Assembly: GCF_934295145.1 (NCBI RefSeq)
Contig: NZ_CAKRAS010000023.1
Coordinates: forward strand, 1-45,078
Reading direction: 5' to 3'
From: an uncultured Eubacterium sp.
Lineage (GTDB): Bacteria; Bacillota; Clostridia; Lachnospirales; Lachnospiraceae
DNA length: 45,078 nucleotides
Position numbers and translations under genes: made by a program. Positions 24,410 through 32,806 of this stretch are shown one piece after another (positions within the stretch are counted from its first letter, which is position 1; every line of letters begins with the position of its first letter). The notes beneath the pieces are model-generated. The model was not told the origin of the DNA. It saw nothing but the letters and a program-made list of their open reading frames with translations, and ran no database searches.

Positions 24410-25567
24410 ATGCAGATTTACGCACCTGATTACTATAAAAAATTTACATGTATTGCTGACAAATGCCCCATCACCTGCTGCCAGGAATGGAAAATTGCTG
24501 TAGATGATGACACCTATGACCGCTGGTGCAGCATCAAGCCACCAAAAAATATGGAACTGCAGCATACTTCATTATCCGAATATACTTATACCAGGGACGG
24601 ACAATATATCATCACTTTAACCGACCACAAAAAATGTCCGTTTCTTCTGGAGAGCAAATTGTGCAGGCTGGTACTGACCCACGGTGACTCCATTCTGTCG
24701 GAAACCTGCACGATGTTTCCACGGGAAAACCACGACTTTTCCAACCATACGGAAGTTTCCCTGATGCCGGGCTGTCCTGCGGTTCTTGACCTCTGGCAGA
24801 CCGAACCTCATATCCAGTTTCCAAACGTTGTCTCACAGCTTCCGGCTGATGACATTGAAACGCTGCTTTTTCAGCTTCGAGATCAGATCATTCACCTTAC
24901 GCAGGATATAAGCCAGCCCCTGGAACTGACATTGATGGAATGTTTTTACATTCTTTCAGAATTTCCAGAACAGGAACAACTGACAAACGCACTGCTGGAT
25001 GATTATTTTTCTGTTGAGGCACTTACAGAATTATCCACTGCTATCCATCAGATGGATTTTTCTCTGGAAGATATGTTGTATGAGTGCAACGAACTTTTGC
25101 AGGATCTGGCTGTCAATTATCAAAAAGAAGGATTGTATACTCGTTTTCTGACGCCGTTGCTCTCACTTGCGGCTCAGATTTCAGCTGGAACATCTGACTA
25201 TGATCTGGTCGATTGTTGGAAAAACTTTCACTCTGAATTTAAAAAATATGAACCTTTACTCCATGCCTTTCTGTCTAACGAAATCTATTCCGATCTTTTA
25301 CTTCCTGGAGGTGATCTTGACAGTATGATCATTCATATGCAATGGATCGCTATGGAATATGCGGCCATCCGCTATGGGCTGTTTTTGTCCTGGCTGAATT
25401 CCGGACAGACTTCGCTTGCATATGAAACGGTTCGTGAATCCATTGTCATTCTTACCCGAATGACAGGCTATGAAGATGACGATATTTATGAATATCTGGA
25501 AAATAGCTTTGAATCTCTGTATTGGGAGTGGGGATATTTTGCAATGATACTTGCAAATATAAGATAA
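24410..25567 (+). CDS. FliB-family protein (flagellin lysine-N-methylase homologue)
   Basis: The 385-residue protein opens MQIYAPDYYKKFTCIADKCP, then ITCCQEWKI, giving a C-x4-C-x3-CC cluster (Cys14, 19, 23, 24), and later has KKCPFL, KLCRL and LSETCTMFPR. This spacing is typical of the FliB family, whose founding member methylates flagellin lysines and needs an iron-sulfur cluster. The C-terminal two thirds is helical and poorly conserved. There is no signal peptide, so it acts in the cytoplasm. No flagellar gene is in this window; the neighbours are a divergent pilus operon and a repeat region. The family assignment is good; the substrate is unknown, and lysine-rich surface proteins such as the pilin are only a guess. 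Confidence 0.8.
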   Translation: MQIYAPDYYKKFTCIADKCPITCCQEWKIAVDDDTYDRWCSIKPPKNMELQHTSLSEYTYTRDGQYIITLTDHKKCPFLLESKLCRLVLTHGDSILSETCTMFPRENHDFSNHTEVSLMPGCPAVLDLWQTEPHIQFPNVVSQLPADDIETLLFQLRDQIIHLTQDISQPLELTLMECFYILSEFPEQEQLTNALLDDYFSVEALTELSTAIHQMDFSLEDMLYECNELLQDLAVNYQKEGLYTRFLTPLLSLAAQISAGTSDYDLVDCWKNFHSEFKKYEPLLHAFLSNEIYSDLLLPGGDLDSMIIHMQWIAMEYAAIRYGLFLSWLNSGQTSLAYETVRESIVILTRMTGYEDDDIYEYLENSFESLYWEWGYFAMILANIR

Positions 25568-25893
25568 TTATCATCAAAAGCAGAATCTACATTTTTTATA
25601 AAGCATATCTGAATAAAGACAAAATTTTAGCCCGATCGATTTTTCCTTCTTTCGACCGGGCTCTTAATGAATTTCCTGTAATTTCATTGTCTACACCTTC
25701 AACTTTCTCAGTTTATTAATTGATTCCTTATGTTCCTTTTGGACCGTACCTCCTATTCTTAAATTATGAAATCTTTCTTCTTATTTCATTGGACTGTACC
25801 TCTGTTTCTTAGTTCTTTTGTTGAGATTATAGTAACGCATCTCCAGCATTTTGTCAATACTTTTCTGTTATTTTTATATAATCGTTTTTAATT
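25568..25893. other. Gene-free stretch with hairpin and decayed repeats
   Basis: About 370 bp lie between the convergent FliB-family and J-domain genes. Just after the FliB-family stop is an imperfect hairpin at 25629-25662 (AGCCCG-A-TCGA with TCGA-C-CGGGCT), with no U-run on the plus strand, so it is only a weak terminator candidate. Imperfect direct repeats occupy 25681-25811. I see no intact gene or RNA gene here; short minus-strand frames are broken by stops. Confidence 0.5.
25681..25811. repeat. Degenerate ~50-bp direct repeats
   Basis: Two clear copies of a 23-bp unit beginning TTGGACYGTACCTC and ending TTCTTA lie at 25739-25761 and 25789-25811, exactly 50 bp apart. A third, weaker copy shares ATTTCATTG and the C/T-rich tail at about 25681-25710. 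Copies differ by several substitutions, so the array is old. It has no CRISPR-like uniformity. Function unknown. Confidence 0.55.
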
Positions 25894-25929
25894 GTCAGTC
25901 TTTTCACCTTTCTCAGTAAAAAGACTGAC
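25894..25929 (-). terminator. Hairpin after the J-domain gene
   Basis: A perfect 11-bp inverted repeat, GTCAGTCTTTT (25894-25904) with its complement (25919-25929), sits 7 bp after the J-domain stop. The A/T-rich stem could end transcription from either side, but there is no clean U-run after it on the minus strand. Confidence 0.5.
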
Positions 25930-25935
25930 TTCTCT

Positions 25936-27063
25936 CTATCTCCGAGATAACCTTCTGATCTTCTTAATAATTGCTGCAATTCCGATACCGATCAGCCAGA
26001 TGATGCCCATTAAACACAGAAAAACAGAAAGTAATGTTCCCGTACCGGTCCCCATCATCGGTGCATAAAAATCTCCCATCAATATGACAAACTGTGAAAT
26101 TGTCAATAACAATGACACAATGGTCTGCGCAAACAGGCTGGAATGATTCTTATACAATTGCCGATATAAAATAAATATCAACGCAATAACAATGACAACC
26201 ACAAACAGGAAACCAAAAAGATTTCCCGCAGCGGTTCCCGGATCTGCAGATCTTGTACCGGCCCGGATACCTGCGATTACCGCAACCGGAAGTACCCCCT
26301 GCCAGAACCCGACTTTCTTTTTCTTCATGCCACGTTTGTCATCTAATACATAATAAAGCTTCGCCGCTTCCTCATACATCTCGTTCGGATCCAGTCCACG
26401 GAAACGATAATATTCAATAATATGATCATAAATCATCGGTTTGAGATGACTATCTGTCAACATATCCGCAAAATATGCCATAAATGCAGGCTGCTTCAAC
26501 GCGGTCTGATACTCCGGCTTTTGGAAAAACTGCTGAAACATCTTAAATTTGTCACAATATGGCGGTTTTAACAACATTTCCATTTCTACAAGTGCTTTCT
26601 GGATCAGCAAAATCAGGCGCTGTTCGTCCTTGCGCTCGTTTTTTTCAATTACTTCATCAAAATCGTACTGCGGTACAGACTCCTGCTGTGCTTCCCCTTC
26701 CGACGGATCTGCACGATTTTCTTCTGTATTATACTCCTTTGAAGATTCCATATCATAGGTTTCATTCTGAACTTCCGGTTCTGCACGTTCTTCTAAAACA
26801 TCCTGATTCCGGCTTTCTTCCGACTCTTCCATTGAAACCTCTTCTGTTGCATTCTTCTGCTCCGATTCCTGATTTTGACTATCCGCTCTGCGTCCGCGAT
26901 TCCGTCTGCGCAACGTCATATACGCCTCATGAATTCGCTGAAACTCTTCCGGATGCTCTTCCGGATGGTACTGTTTTGATAAAGCTGCATAAGCTTCTTT
27001 TATCTCTTCCTGCGAACTTCCTCGTTTGATATGTAAAATCTCATACGCTTCTGATTCATACAT
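25936..27063 (-). CDS. Membrane-anchored J-domain protein
   Basis: Probable co-chaperone for the Hsp70 encoded just upstream. The 375 residues open with a short J-domain (about 1-55: YEILHIKRGSSQEEIKEAY, then QYHPEEHPEEF). The catalytic HPD triad reads His33-Pro34-Glu35, a conservative change in the residue most important for stimulating Hsp70. A Glu/Gln/Ser-rich linker (about 56-140) and a helical region follow, then four predicted membrane helices in the last 130 residues and a basic C-terminus. It lies 41 bp after the Hsp70 gene with GGAGGAGG before its ATG. The layout recalls E. coli DjlB/DjlC with HscC. The client is unknown. Confidence 0.8.
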   Translation of the reverse strand: MYESEAYEILHIKRGSSQEEIKEAYAALSKQYHPEEHPEEFQRIHEAYMTLRRRNRGRRADSQNQESEQKNATEEVSMEESEESRNQDVLEERAEPEVQNETYDMESSKEYNTEENRADPSEGEAQQESVPQYDFDEVIEKNERKDEQRLILLIQKALVEMEMLLKPPYCDKFKMFQQFFQKPEYQTALKQPAFMAYFADMLTDSHLKPMIYDHIIEYYRFRGLDPNEMYEEAAKLYYVLDDKRGMKKKKVGFWQGVLPVAVIAGIRAGTRSADPGTAAGNLFGFLFVVVIVIALIFILYRQLYKNHSSLFAQTIVSLLLTISQFVILMGDFYAPMMGTGTGTLLSVFLCLMGIIWLIGIGIAAIIKKIRRLSRR

Positions 27064-27104
27064 CTCACTGCCTCCTCCAAAAGTGTCTGTTTGCTCTATA
27101 TTTC

Positions 27105-28847
27105 TTATTCTTCGCCTTCATCATTATCATCGTTGTCATCCTTCCACTCCGGGAAATCCAGTTTTCCCTCAAATGGATCATAGCTCTCCAACGACGCGAT
27201 CATTCGTTCCAGATATTCCCGATATTTCCGAATCCTCCGTGGATCCTGCAGTGCCAAAACACCTTCAAACTGCTGAATATGATACATGAGCATTTCCCGG
27301 GTCTCTGGCAAAGTTTCTTCGTAAAGTGCCTGCAATTGCTCCAGAATCAGTTGATTCTCCGTCAGGTTTTTTGGATGTACCTTTAACTTTTCCAGCTGTT
27401 TCATCCTTTTTTCCAGTTCTTTTTCATCCATGTTCTGGGACAGTACTTTCGTCACACTTTTTCCAGTAGAAACAACCGTTACTTCAACCTCTAAAATACC
27501 GTTAATATCGTAAGTGAAACGGACATCCACGGATTCCTCGCCTCTTTTTTTCTTTGGAACCAGTGTTGTGATCACACCAAGCTGCACATTGTCCTCCGCA
27601 TAAGGTTCTTCTCCCTGCAAAATATCAATTTTCACTTCCTTCTGATAATCCGAAGCCGTGGAAAAACGATGAATTCTGGAACACGGAAGAATCGTGTTAC
27701 GCTCGATGATAGCACTCATGTACGGATGATTCGAATCTGCTTCATTATGAACACTGGTCCCCAGTGTAAATGGACAAATATCTGTCAAAATATAATCCCG
27801 CACTTCATCTTTCCGTTCCATCACGCCGCACACCAGCCCCAGTCCCCGAGCAATCAGCTGATCACTGAATCCGGTAACCAGCGGTGTCTGATCAAAAAGC
27901 TGTTCCATATAAGACTGCACCAGTGGCATTTTACCGGATCCACCCGCCAGGATCACTGCATCAATATCCTCCAGATCCACACGGCTGTCCCGCAGCGCAT
28001 GCCGCAGCACTGTCTGAATCCGCTTCCATACAGCAGAACTTTCCCGCATTACCCGCTCATTTGTGTATACGCTCTGATATGTCTGACCGCCAAGCACCGC
28101 TGTCATCTTTGCTTCCCGCTCTGTGGACAAAGCAATCTTGCATTTCTCCGCCTGCCGCAATAAAATGGCATACTCCGTGCCACTCAAACTACTTTTCTGT
28201 AACTGATGTTCTTGCAGAAATCCCTCTGCAATAGCCTCGTTGAAATCATCACCACCCAGATGATTGTCTCCGGATACCGCCAGGATTTCTACCATAGTGT
28301 CAAAACAATCCACAACAGAAACATCCAGCGTACCCCCGCCGAAATCAAATACCAGAAACAGCTGCTCATTCTGTGTATCAAAATAAGATGCCAGTGCAGC
28401 CGCACTCGGCTCATTTACGATTCTTCTTACGTTCACTCCTGCCAATGCACCAGCCCGTTTTGTCGCCACGCGCTGTTTATCATGAAAATATGCTGGAACC
28501 GAAATAATCACATCCTTAATTTCTTCTCCAAGATATGCTTTTGCATCCTCCACAATCGCATTGACAATAAATCCCGATAGTTCTTCCGGCAGGAAACTTT
28601 TCCCACCAAGCACATATTTCCGATCCGTTCCCATATCCTTTTTAAAAGAAGATGCTGTATCCTTTGGATGTGTGATCAGACGCTCCTTTGCGATCTGTCC
28701 GGTCAAAACACTGCCATCTTCGGTCACACTCACAACACTCGGTGTCAAAAATGATCCAAACCGGTTCGGGATCAACTCTACCTTTCCATTTCGATACACA
28801 GCACCTAATGAATTTGTCGTTCCAAGATCAATTCCTAATATAGCCAT
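27105..28847 (-). CDS. Hsp70-family chaperone, HscC-like
   Basis: ATP-driven chaperone of 580 residues. The nucleotide-binding domain has GIDLGTTNSLGAVY, VISVPAYFHDKQRVATKRAG, LVFDFGGGTLDVSVVD and ILAGGSGKMPLVQ. The substrate-binding segment (CPFTLGTSVHNE onward, about 350-480) is followed by a short helical tail ending in an Asp/Glu-rich stretch (DDNDDNDEGEE) in place of the usual DnaK lid. Length and sequence fit the HscC branch better than DnaK, and no grpE or hrcA is nearby. I start it at the ATG at 28847 with GGTGG upstream; a GTG four codons earlier lacks a site. It probably forms a two-gene operon with the membrane J protein that follows. Confidence 0.88.
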   Translation of the reverse strand: MAILGIDLGTTNSLGAVYRNGKVELIPNRFGSFLTPSVVSVTEDGSVLTGQIAKERLITHPKDTASSFKKDMGTDRKYVLGGKSFLPEELSGFIVNAIVEDAKAYLGEEIKDVIISVPAYFHDKQRVATKRAGALAGVNVRRIVNEPSAAALASYFDTQNEQLFLVFDFGGGTLDVSVVDCFDTMVEILAVSGDNHLGGDDFNEAIAEGFLQEHQLQKSSLSGTEYAILLRQAEKCKIALSTEREAKMTAVLGGQTYQSVYTNERVMRESSAVWKRIQTVLRHALRDSRVDLEDIDAVILAGGSGKMPLVQSYMEQLFDQTPLVTGFSDQLIARGLGLVCGVMERKDEVRDYILTDICPFTLGTSVHNEADSNHPYMSAIIERNTILPCSRIHRFSTASDYQKEVKIDILQGEEPYAEDNVQLGVITTLVPKKKRGEESVDVRFTYDINGILEVEVTVVSTGKSVTKVLSQNMDEKELEKRMKQLEKLKVHPKNLTENQLILEQLQALYEETLPETREMLMYHIQQFEGVLALQDPRRIRKYREYLERMIASLESYDPFEGKLDFPEWKDDNDDNDEGEE

Positions 28848-28879
28848 TTTTCTATCCACCGTTGTATTTACTCTCTCTG

Positions 28880-29500
28880 CTATCTGATAAAGTTTGTCTT
28901 ATAATCGCGCTCGGTCTGTGGCAAAGCCACACCTGCTGCCTTGCCAGCTTCAAAACATTTCAGCATCCACGCCATATTTCTGGCAAGATTTCGCATAGTC
29001 TGCAGACCTTCTGCATCTTCTTCTGCTTCTCCCGGAACTGCTCCGTGTACCTGATTCCAGTAAGTAGAACCAACCACCGGCATCTGACAAATGCCAAAAT
29101 ATTTGTTCATCGCATCAAAAGATGCTGTCGTACCACCACGGCGCGCTACCGCCACAGATGCACCCGGCTTAAATGAAAACGATGCTCCACTGCTGTAAAA
29201 TGCGCGATCCAGAAATGACATGATCCGTCCGCTTGGATGTGCATAATACACTGGTGTACCAAACACAAACCCGTCTGATTCTTTTGCTTTTGCGATAAAC
29301 TCATTTACCTTGTCATTGTCAAAAACGCAGCCTTTTTCTGAACATTGATTACATCCAATACAGTCACGCACCGGCTCACCACCAATCTGGAAGATTTCAT
29401 ATTCAATTCCTTCTTTTTCCAGCTGTTTTCCTACTTCCAGTAAAGATCTGTATGTATTTCCATTGGTTTTTGCACTGCCATTTAACATTAAAACTTTCAT
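28880..29500 (-). CDS. NAD(P)H-dependent FMN reductase / iron-sulfur flavoprotein family
   Basis: Flavodoxin-fold reductase of 206 residues. The N-terminus MKVLMLNGSAKTNGNTYRSL is the FMN phosphate-binding loop. CIGCNQCSEKGCVFD (about 47-61) is the compact cysteine motif of the iron-sulfur flavoprotein group; here it is C-x2-C-x2-C-x4-C, which could bind a 4Fe-4S cluster. GTPVYYAHPSGRIMSFLDR supplies the second flavin loop. Proteins of this kind reduce quinones, nitro compounds or other small electron acceptors; the natural substrate is unclear. CAGGAGG precedes the ATG. It sits about 30 bp before the Hsp70 gene in the same direction and may be co-transcribed. Confidence 0.85.
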   Translation of the reverse strand: MKVLMLNGSAKTNGNTYRSLLEVGKQLEKEGIEYEIFQIGGEPVRDCIGCNQCSEKGCVFDNDKVNEFIAKAKESDGFVFGTPVYYAHPSGRIMSFLDRAFYSSGASFSFKPGASVAVARRGGTTASFDAMNKYFGICQMPVVGSTYWNQVHGAVPGEAEEDAEGLQTMRNLARNMAWMLKCFEAGKAAGVALPQTERDYKTNFIR

Positions 29501-29608
29501 GTTCTGTTCCTCCTGTTTCTTAAAATCATACCGATATTCCTGTTATTTGTAAAGCGGACATTCGCAATCCGCTTTCGCTACTTGCTCATGGACGCAGTGA
29601 TTTTATAT

Positions 29609-32600
29609 TCAGCTGATTTGCCAGCGCACATTACTTCCGTTTTCATCCTTATTTACAATAAGCTGATCGTCAATCTCCTGCTTTAATTCCGTCACATGAG
29701 AAATGATACCAATCAACTTGCTTCCACCTGCCATCTCCTGTAGCACACGCACGGCCTGGTTTCTGGAATGTTCATCCAAGGAACCAAATCCCTCATCGAT
29801 AAACATCACGTCCAAATGAATTGCAGCGGAGCTTTCCTGAATCTGATCAGCCATGCCAAGCGCCAGTGATAATGCTGCCATAAAGGATTCTCCACCGGAT
29901 AAGGTACGAACTTCCCGCACCTTTCCGGTTACAGCAGAATATACCATCAGATCAAGACCATGGTTTCGTCCCTCCCCGGCTTTCTCCAGATCATACATTC
30001 GCAGTTCAAACTGTCCAGCAGACATTTCCAGAAAACGCCGGTTTGCCGCATACAGAATTTTCTCCAGATATTGCCGTTGCACAAAGGTTTCCAGATCCAT
30101 TCGGGAACCGCTGACGTTGCCTGCCAGCCGGTTGTACAGCTCATTGATTCGCTGATGCTGCGCCAGAATCTGCGCACGGCTTTCCATTTTGGGCTTCAAA
30201 ATATCATAGGTTGCACAATCCGTCCGTGTATACTGATTCCATTGTTCCTGCTTATTTCTCAGGTTCTGTAGCTGATTTTCTGTTTCTTCACGCTTCTGAC
30301 TGATTGCTTCCATATCTGGTTTGTCCTGCTCCCCAATCTGCTCTTTTGCTGAAGTATAAATGCCCTGCGTCCGCGCCAGTTTTTCTTTGTAGATATTGAT
30401 TTTCTGTTGAAATGTTTCTGCATCTTTTGCCGTATAAGTCTGTGTCAGTTCCTGCCATTCTTCTTCCGCCAGATCACGTTCTGTCAACAATTCTGCGTAT
30501 TCTGTCTGGCGCTGCTGCCGCGCTTCCACAAGCTTCGGGAGTTCCTCCCGATAGCGATTTTCCAGCGCCTGCACCTTATCCAGCGTCTGTCTTGCCCGCT
30601 CCGTCAGCTTCGCTGCCTTCGCATAGACTTCCTCCGCTTGCATCTTGGCTGCATTTACGCTTTCTAACTCATGCTCCGCCTCTTCTTTCGATGTAAAAGT
30701 AAGCGAACCGGTAAGATTTTTTAATACCGCACGGCTGCTCTCAAGCTCTGTCTGTACATTTTGCTGATATTTCTTTGCTTTCTGTAATGCTTCTTCCAGC
30801 TGCACTTTTTCAGTTTCTGCATTCTGCAACTGATTTTGCACTTTTTTCAACAACTTTACATCTGCAAGCAGTTGTTTTCCTTCTAATTCAAGTTCTTTTT
30901 GACTACCTTCTACAACCGCCTCTGCCAAAGCAAATTCCATCGTTTCCGGAATTTCTTTTAAGCTGTTCTTCATATGTCCGAACAACTTTTCAACCGCATT
31001 TTCTGCAATCTGCTCTTTCTCATCTGCCAGCGCACCTGCGGCATGCGCTTTCGACGCACAAGCCTCCTGCTCTGCCTGCAGTTTCTCGATTTTCAGGCTC
31101 ATCTCATCCAGTTTTTCCCGGGTGATCTCACTGTGCTCCTCCGCAAGTTCGCAGGGAGCTGGATGCTCCACAGAACCACACACCGGACATGGCTGCCCCG
31201 GTTTTAACTGTTCCTTTGCAATCAGCCCCGCCTGCATGTTGAAAAAAATCTGACGCATGTTTTCGTATCTGCCATGTGCTTCCTGATAGCTCTTGCTGGC
31301 TTCTGAAAACGCTTTCTGCTCAGCTTCTACCACTTTCTTTTGTTTTCCCAATTCCTCATGCAGTTTCTTTGCTTCTTTTACTTCCTCTGCCAACGCTTCT
31401 GCTTCTTTTTTCTGATTTTCCCAGTAAGCCAGCTTCGTCGGTGCATCTTTTTTTGCTTCCTCCTGCGCTTTCCACTGCTGAATCCGAGTCTCTAATTGTT
31501 TCTGCTTTTCTTCTGCCTCTTTTGCTGCCTGTTCTGCTGATTTCTGCTCCGCTTCTTTTTTCTGTATCTGCGCCGTCACATCTGCAACCTTCTGGAACGT
31601 CTCAAGTGCTTGATTGACACGCTCTGCCACACGATTGTATGCCGCATTCTGCTTCTGCTGTTTTGCTCCGGCTGTTTTTTCCTGTTTCACAGTTTCCTGT
31701 ACATTTTTCAATAATTCCGGCATCTGCTGCTCACAGTTTTGGAGCTCTTTTTCGGTATTTTCGATCAATTGCATGCTATCCTGCAAACGCTTAAAACCAC
31801 TCTGAATCTCATAGGCACTGCGAATCTGCCCGGTCAACACTTCCTTTTTTTTTATCTGCTCCGCTTGCTCTTTGCACTCATCCAGAACTGTATTTGCCTG
31901 CTCCAGCTGCTGATACGCCTGCAAAAGCTGCTCTGCTTTCGCAAATTTCTCCTGCGTCTGGTTTCTTTCCAGCTCTGCTGCCTGAACCTGCACTTTTATC
32001 TCCTGCTGCTTTTCCTGCAAATATGCGCACAAATGCTCCAATTCTTCCAGCAGCTTCTCCATATCGGTCACAAGAAACCGTTCCGAACGGATCACTTTTT
32101 CCTTGAGTTCCCGCACAATGTCCGCACGCTGATACGGTTCCGGTATTTCGATATGTCCGGCTTCGGTCTGGCACTCGGTGCGGATCACCGCGATTTCCTG
32201 CTGTTTTTCCTTGCGGCGTTGTCCCAATTCTTCCACAATTTTCTGATATGGTTCTGTATTGAACAGCTTTCGGAAAATGACCTTTTTCTCGTCGGATTTT
32301 GCCCGCAGCAATTCCATAAATTCCCCTTGGGCAATCATGGCAACCTGCATAAACTGCCCCTTGGTCAGCCCCAGAATCTCCACCAGTTTCTCATCCGTTT
32401 CCTTTTTATTCTGGGAAAATTCCGTCTGATCCGGCAAAATCAGGGATACTGTCTCTTTTTCTTCTTTCGTTCCGGTTCCGCGTTTCAACGGACGGATATG
32501 CCGCGGGGTTCTACGCACCGTATAAACCTGTCGGTTGGCGCCATCTCCTTCTGAAAATGTCAACTCCACGACAGGATCTAAATCCGGCTTTGCATACTGA

Positions 32601-32806
32601 CTCTGCAATTCATTTCCGCTTTTTTTATTTGCACCGGAACTCGCTTCTCCATACAAAGCAAATACGATTGCATCAAAAATCGTCGTCTTTCCCGCACCGG
32701 TATCGCCTGTGATCAGAAACAGATTCTGCTCCGGCTTTTCAAAATCAATGGTTCCCGGTTTTACATAGGAGCCAAACGCCTGCATCGTTAATTTCAACGG
32801 TTTCAT
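29609..32806 (-). CDS. sbcC: Exonuclease SbcC (SMC-like ATPase subunit)
   Basis: ATPase partner of SbcD in the bacterial Mre11-Rad50 complex, which cuts hairpins and protein-blocked DNA ends. The 1065 residues begin with Walker A (LITGDTGAGKTTIFDAI, about 31-47), continue through a long coiled coil (Gln/Glu/Lys-rich, about 170-880) interrupted by the zinc hook CPVCGS near residue 550, and end with the ABC signature (VRTLSGGESFMAALSLALG) and Walker B (LDVMFIDEGFGSLDE). It overlaps the sbcD stop by 4 nt (ATGA), so translation is coupled. All key motifs are intact. Confidence 0.96.
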   Translation of the reverse strand: MKPLKLTMQAFGSYVKPGTIDFEKPEQNLFLITGDTGAGKTTIFDAIVFALYGEASSGANKKSGNELQSQYAKPDLDPVVELTFSEGDGANRQVYTVRRTPRHIRPLKRGTGTKEEKETVSLILPDQTEFSQNKKETDEKLVEILGLTKGQFMQVAMIAQGEFMELLRAKSDEKKVIFRKLFNTEPYQKIVEELGQRRKEKQQEIAVIRTECQTEAGHIEIPEPYQRADIVRELKEKVIRSERFLVTDMEKLLEELEHLCAYLQEKQQEIKVQVQAAELERNQTQEKFAKAEQLLQAYQQLEQANTVLDECKEQAEQIKKKEVLTGQIRSAYEIQSGFKRLQDSMQLIENTEKELQNCEQQMPELLKNVQETVKQEKTAGAKQQKQNAAYNRVAERVNQALETFQKVADVTAQIQKKEAEQKSAEQAAKEAEEKQKQLETRIQQWKAQEEAKKDAPTKLAYWENQKKEAEALAEEVKEAKKLHEELGKQKKVVEAEQKAFSEASKSYQEAHGRYENMRQIFFNMQAGLIAKEQLKPGQPCPVCGSVEHPAPCELAEEHSEITREKLDEMSLKIEKLQAEQEACASKAHAAGALADEKEQIAENAVEKLFGHMKNSLKEIPETMEFALAEAVVEGSQKELELEGKQLLADVKLLKKVQNQLQNAETEKVQLEEALQKAKKYQQNVQTELESSRAVLKNLTGSLTFTSKEEAEHELESVNAAKMQAEEVYAKAAKLTERARQTLDKVQALENRYREELPKLVEARQQRQTEYAELLTERDLAEEEWQELTQTYTAKDAETFQQKINIYKEKLARTQGIYTSAKEQIGEQDKPDMEAISQKREETENQLQNLRNKQEQWNQYTRTDCATYDILKPKMESRAQILAQHQRINELYNRLAGNVSGSRMDLETFVQRQYLEKILYAANRRFLEMSAGQFELRMYDLEKAGEGRNHGLDLMVYSAVTGKVREVRTLSGGESFMAALSLALGMADQIQESSAAIHLDVMFIDEGFGSLDEHSRNQAVRVLQEMAGGSKLIGIISHVTELKQEIDDQLIVNKDENGSNVRWQIS

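Noticed and set aside
24027..24425. 133-codon N-terminal extension of the pilin frame
   Set aside because: The frame is open by chance, but it runs through the pilus promoter and leader; the ATG at 24026 has a ribosome binding site and is followed directly by a signal peptide.
25681..25811. CRISPR array
   Set aside because: Only two or three imperfect copies exist, with differing sequence and no cas genes near; the spacing of 50 bp is too irregular in sequence to be repeat-spacer units.
25894..25929. Confident intrinsic terminator after the J-domain gene
   Set aside because: The stem is perfect, but neither strand has a clean U-run after it; listed only at moderate confidence.
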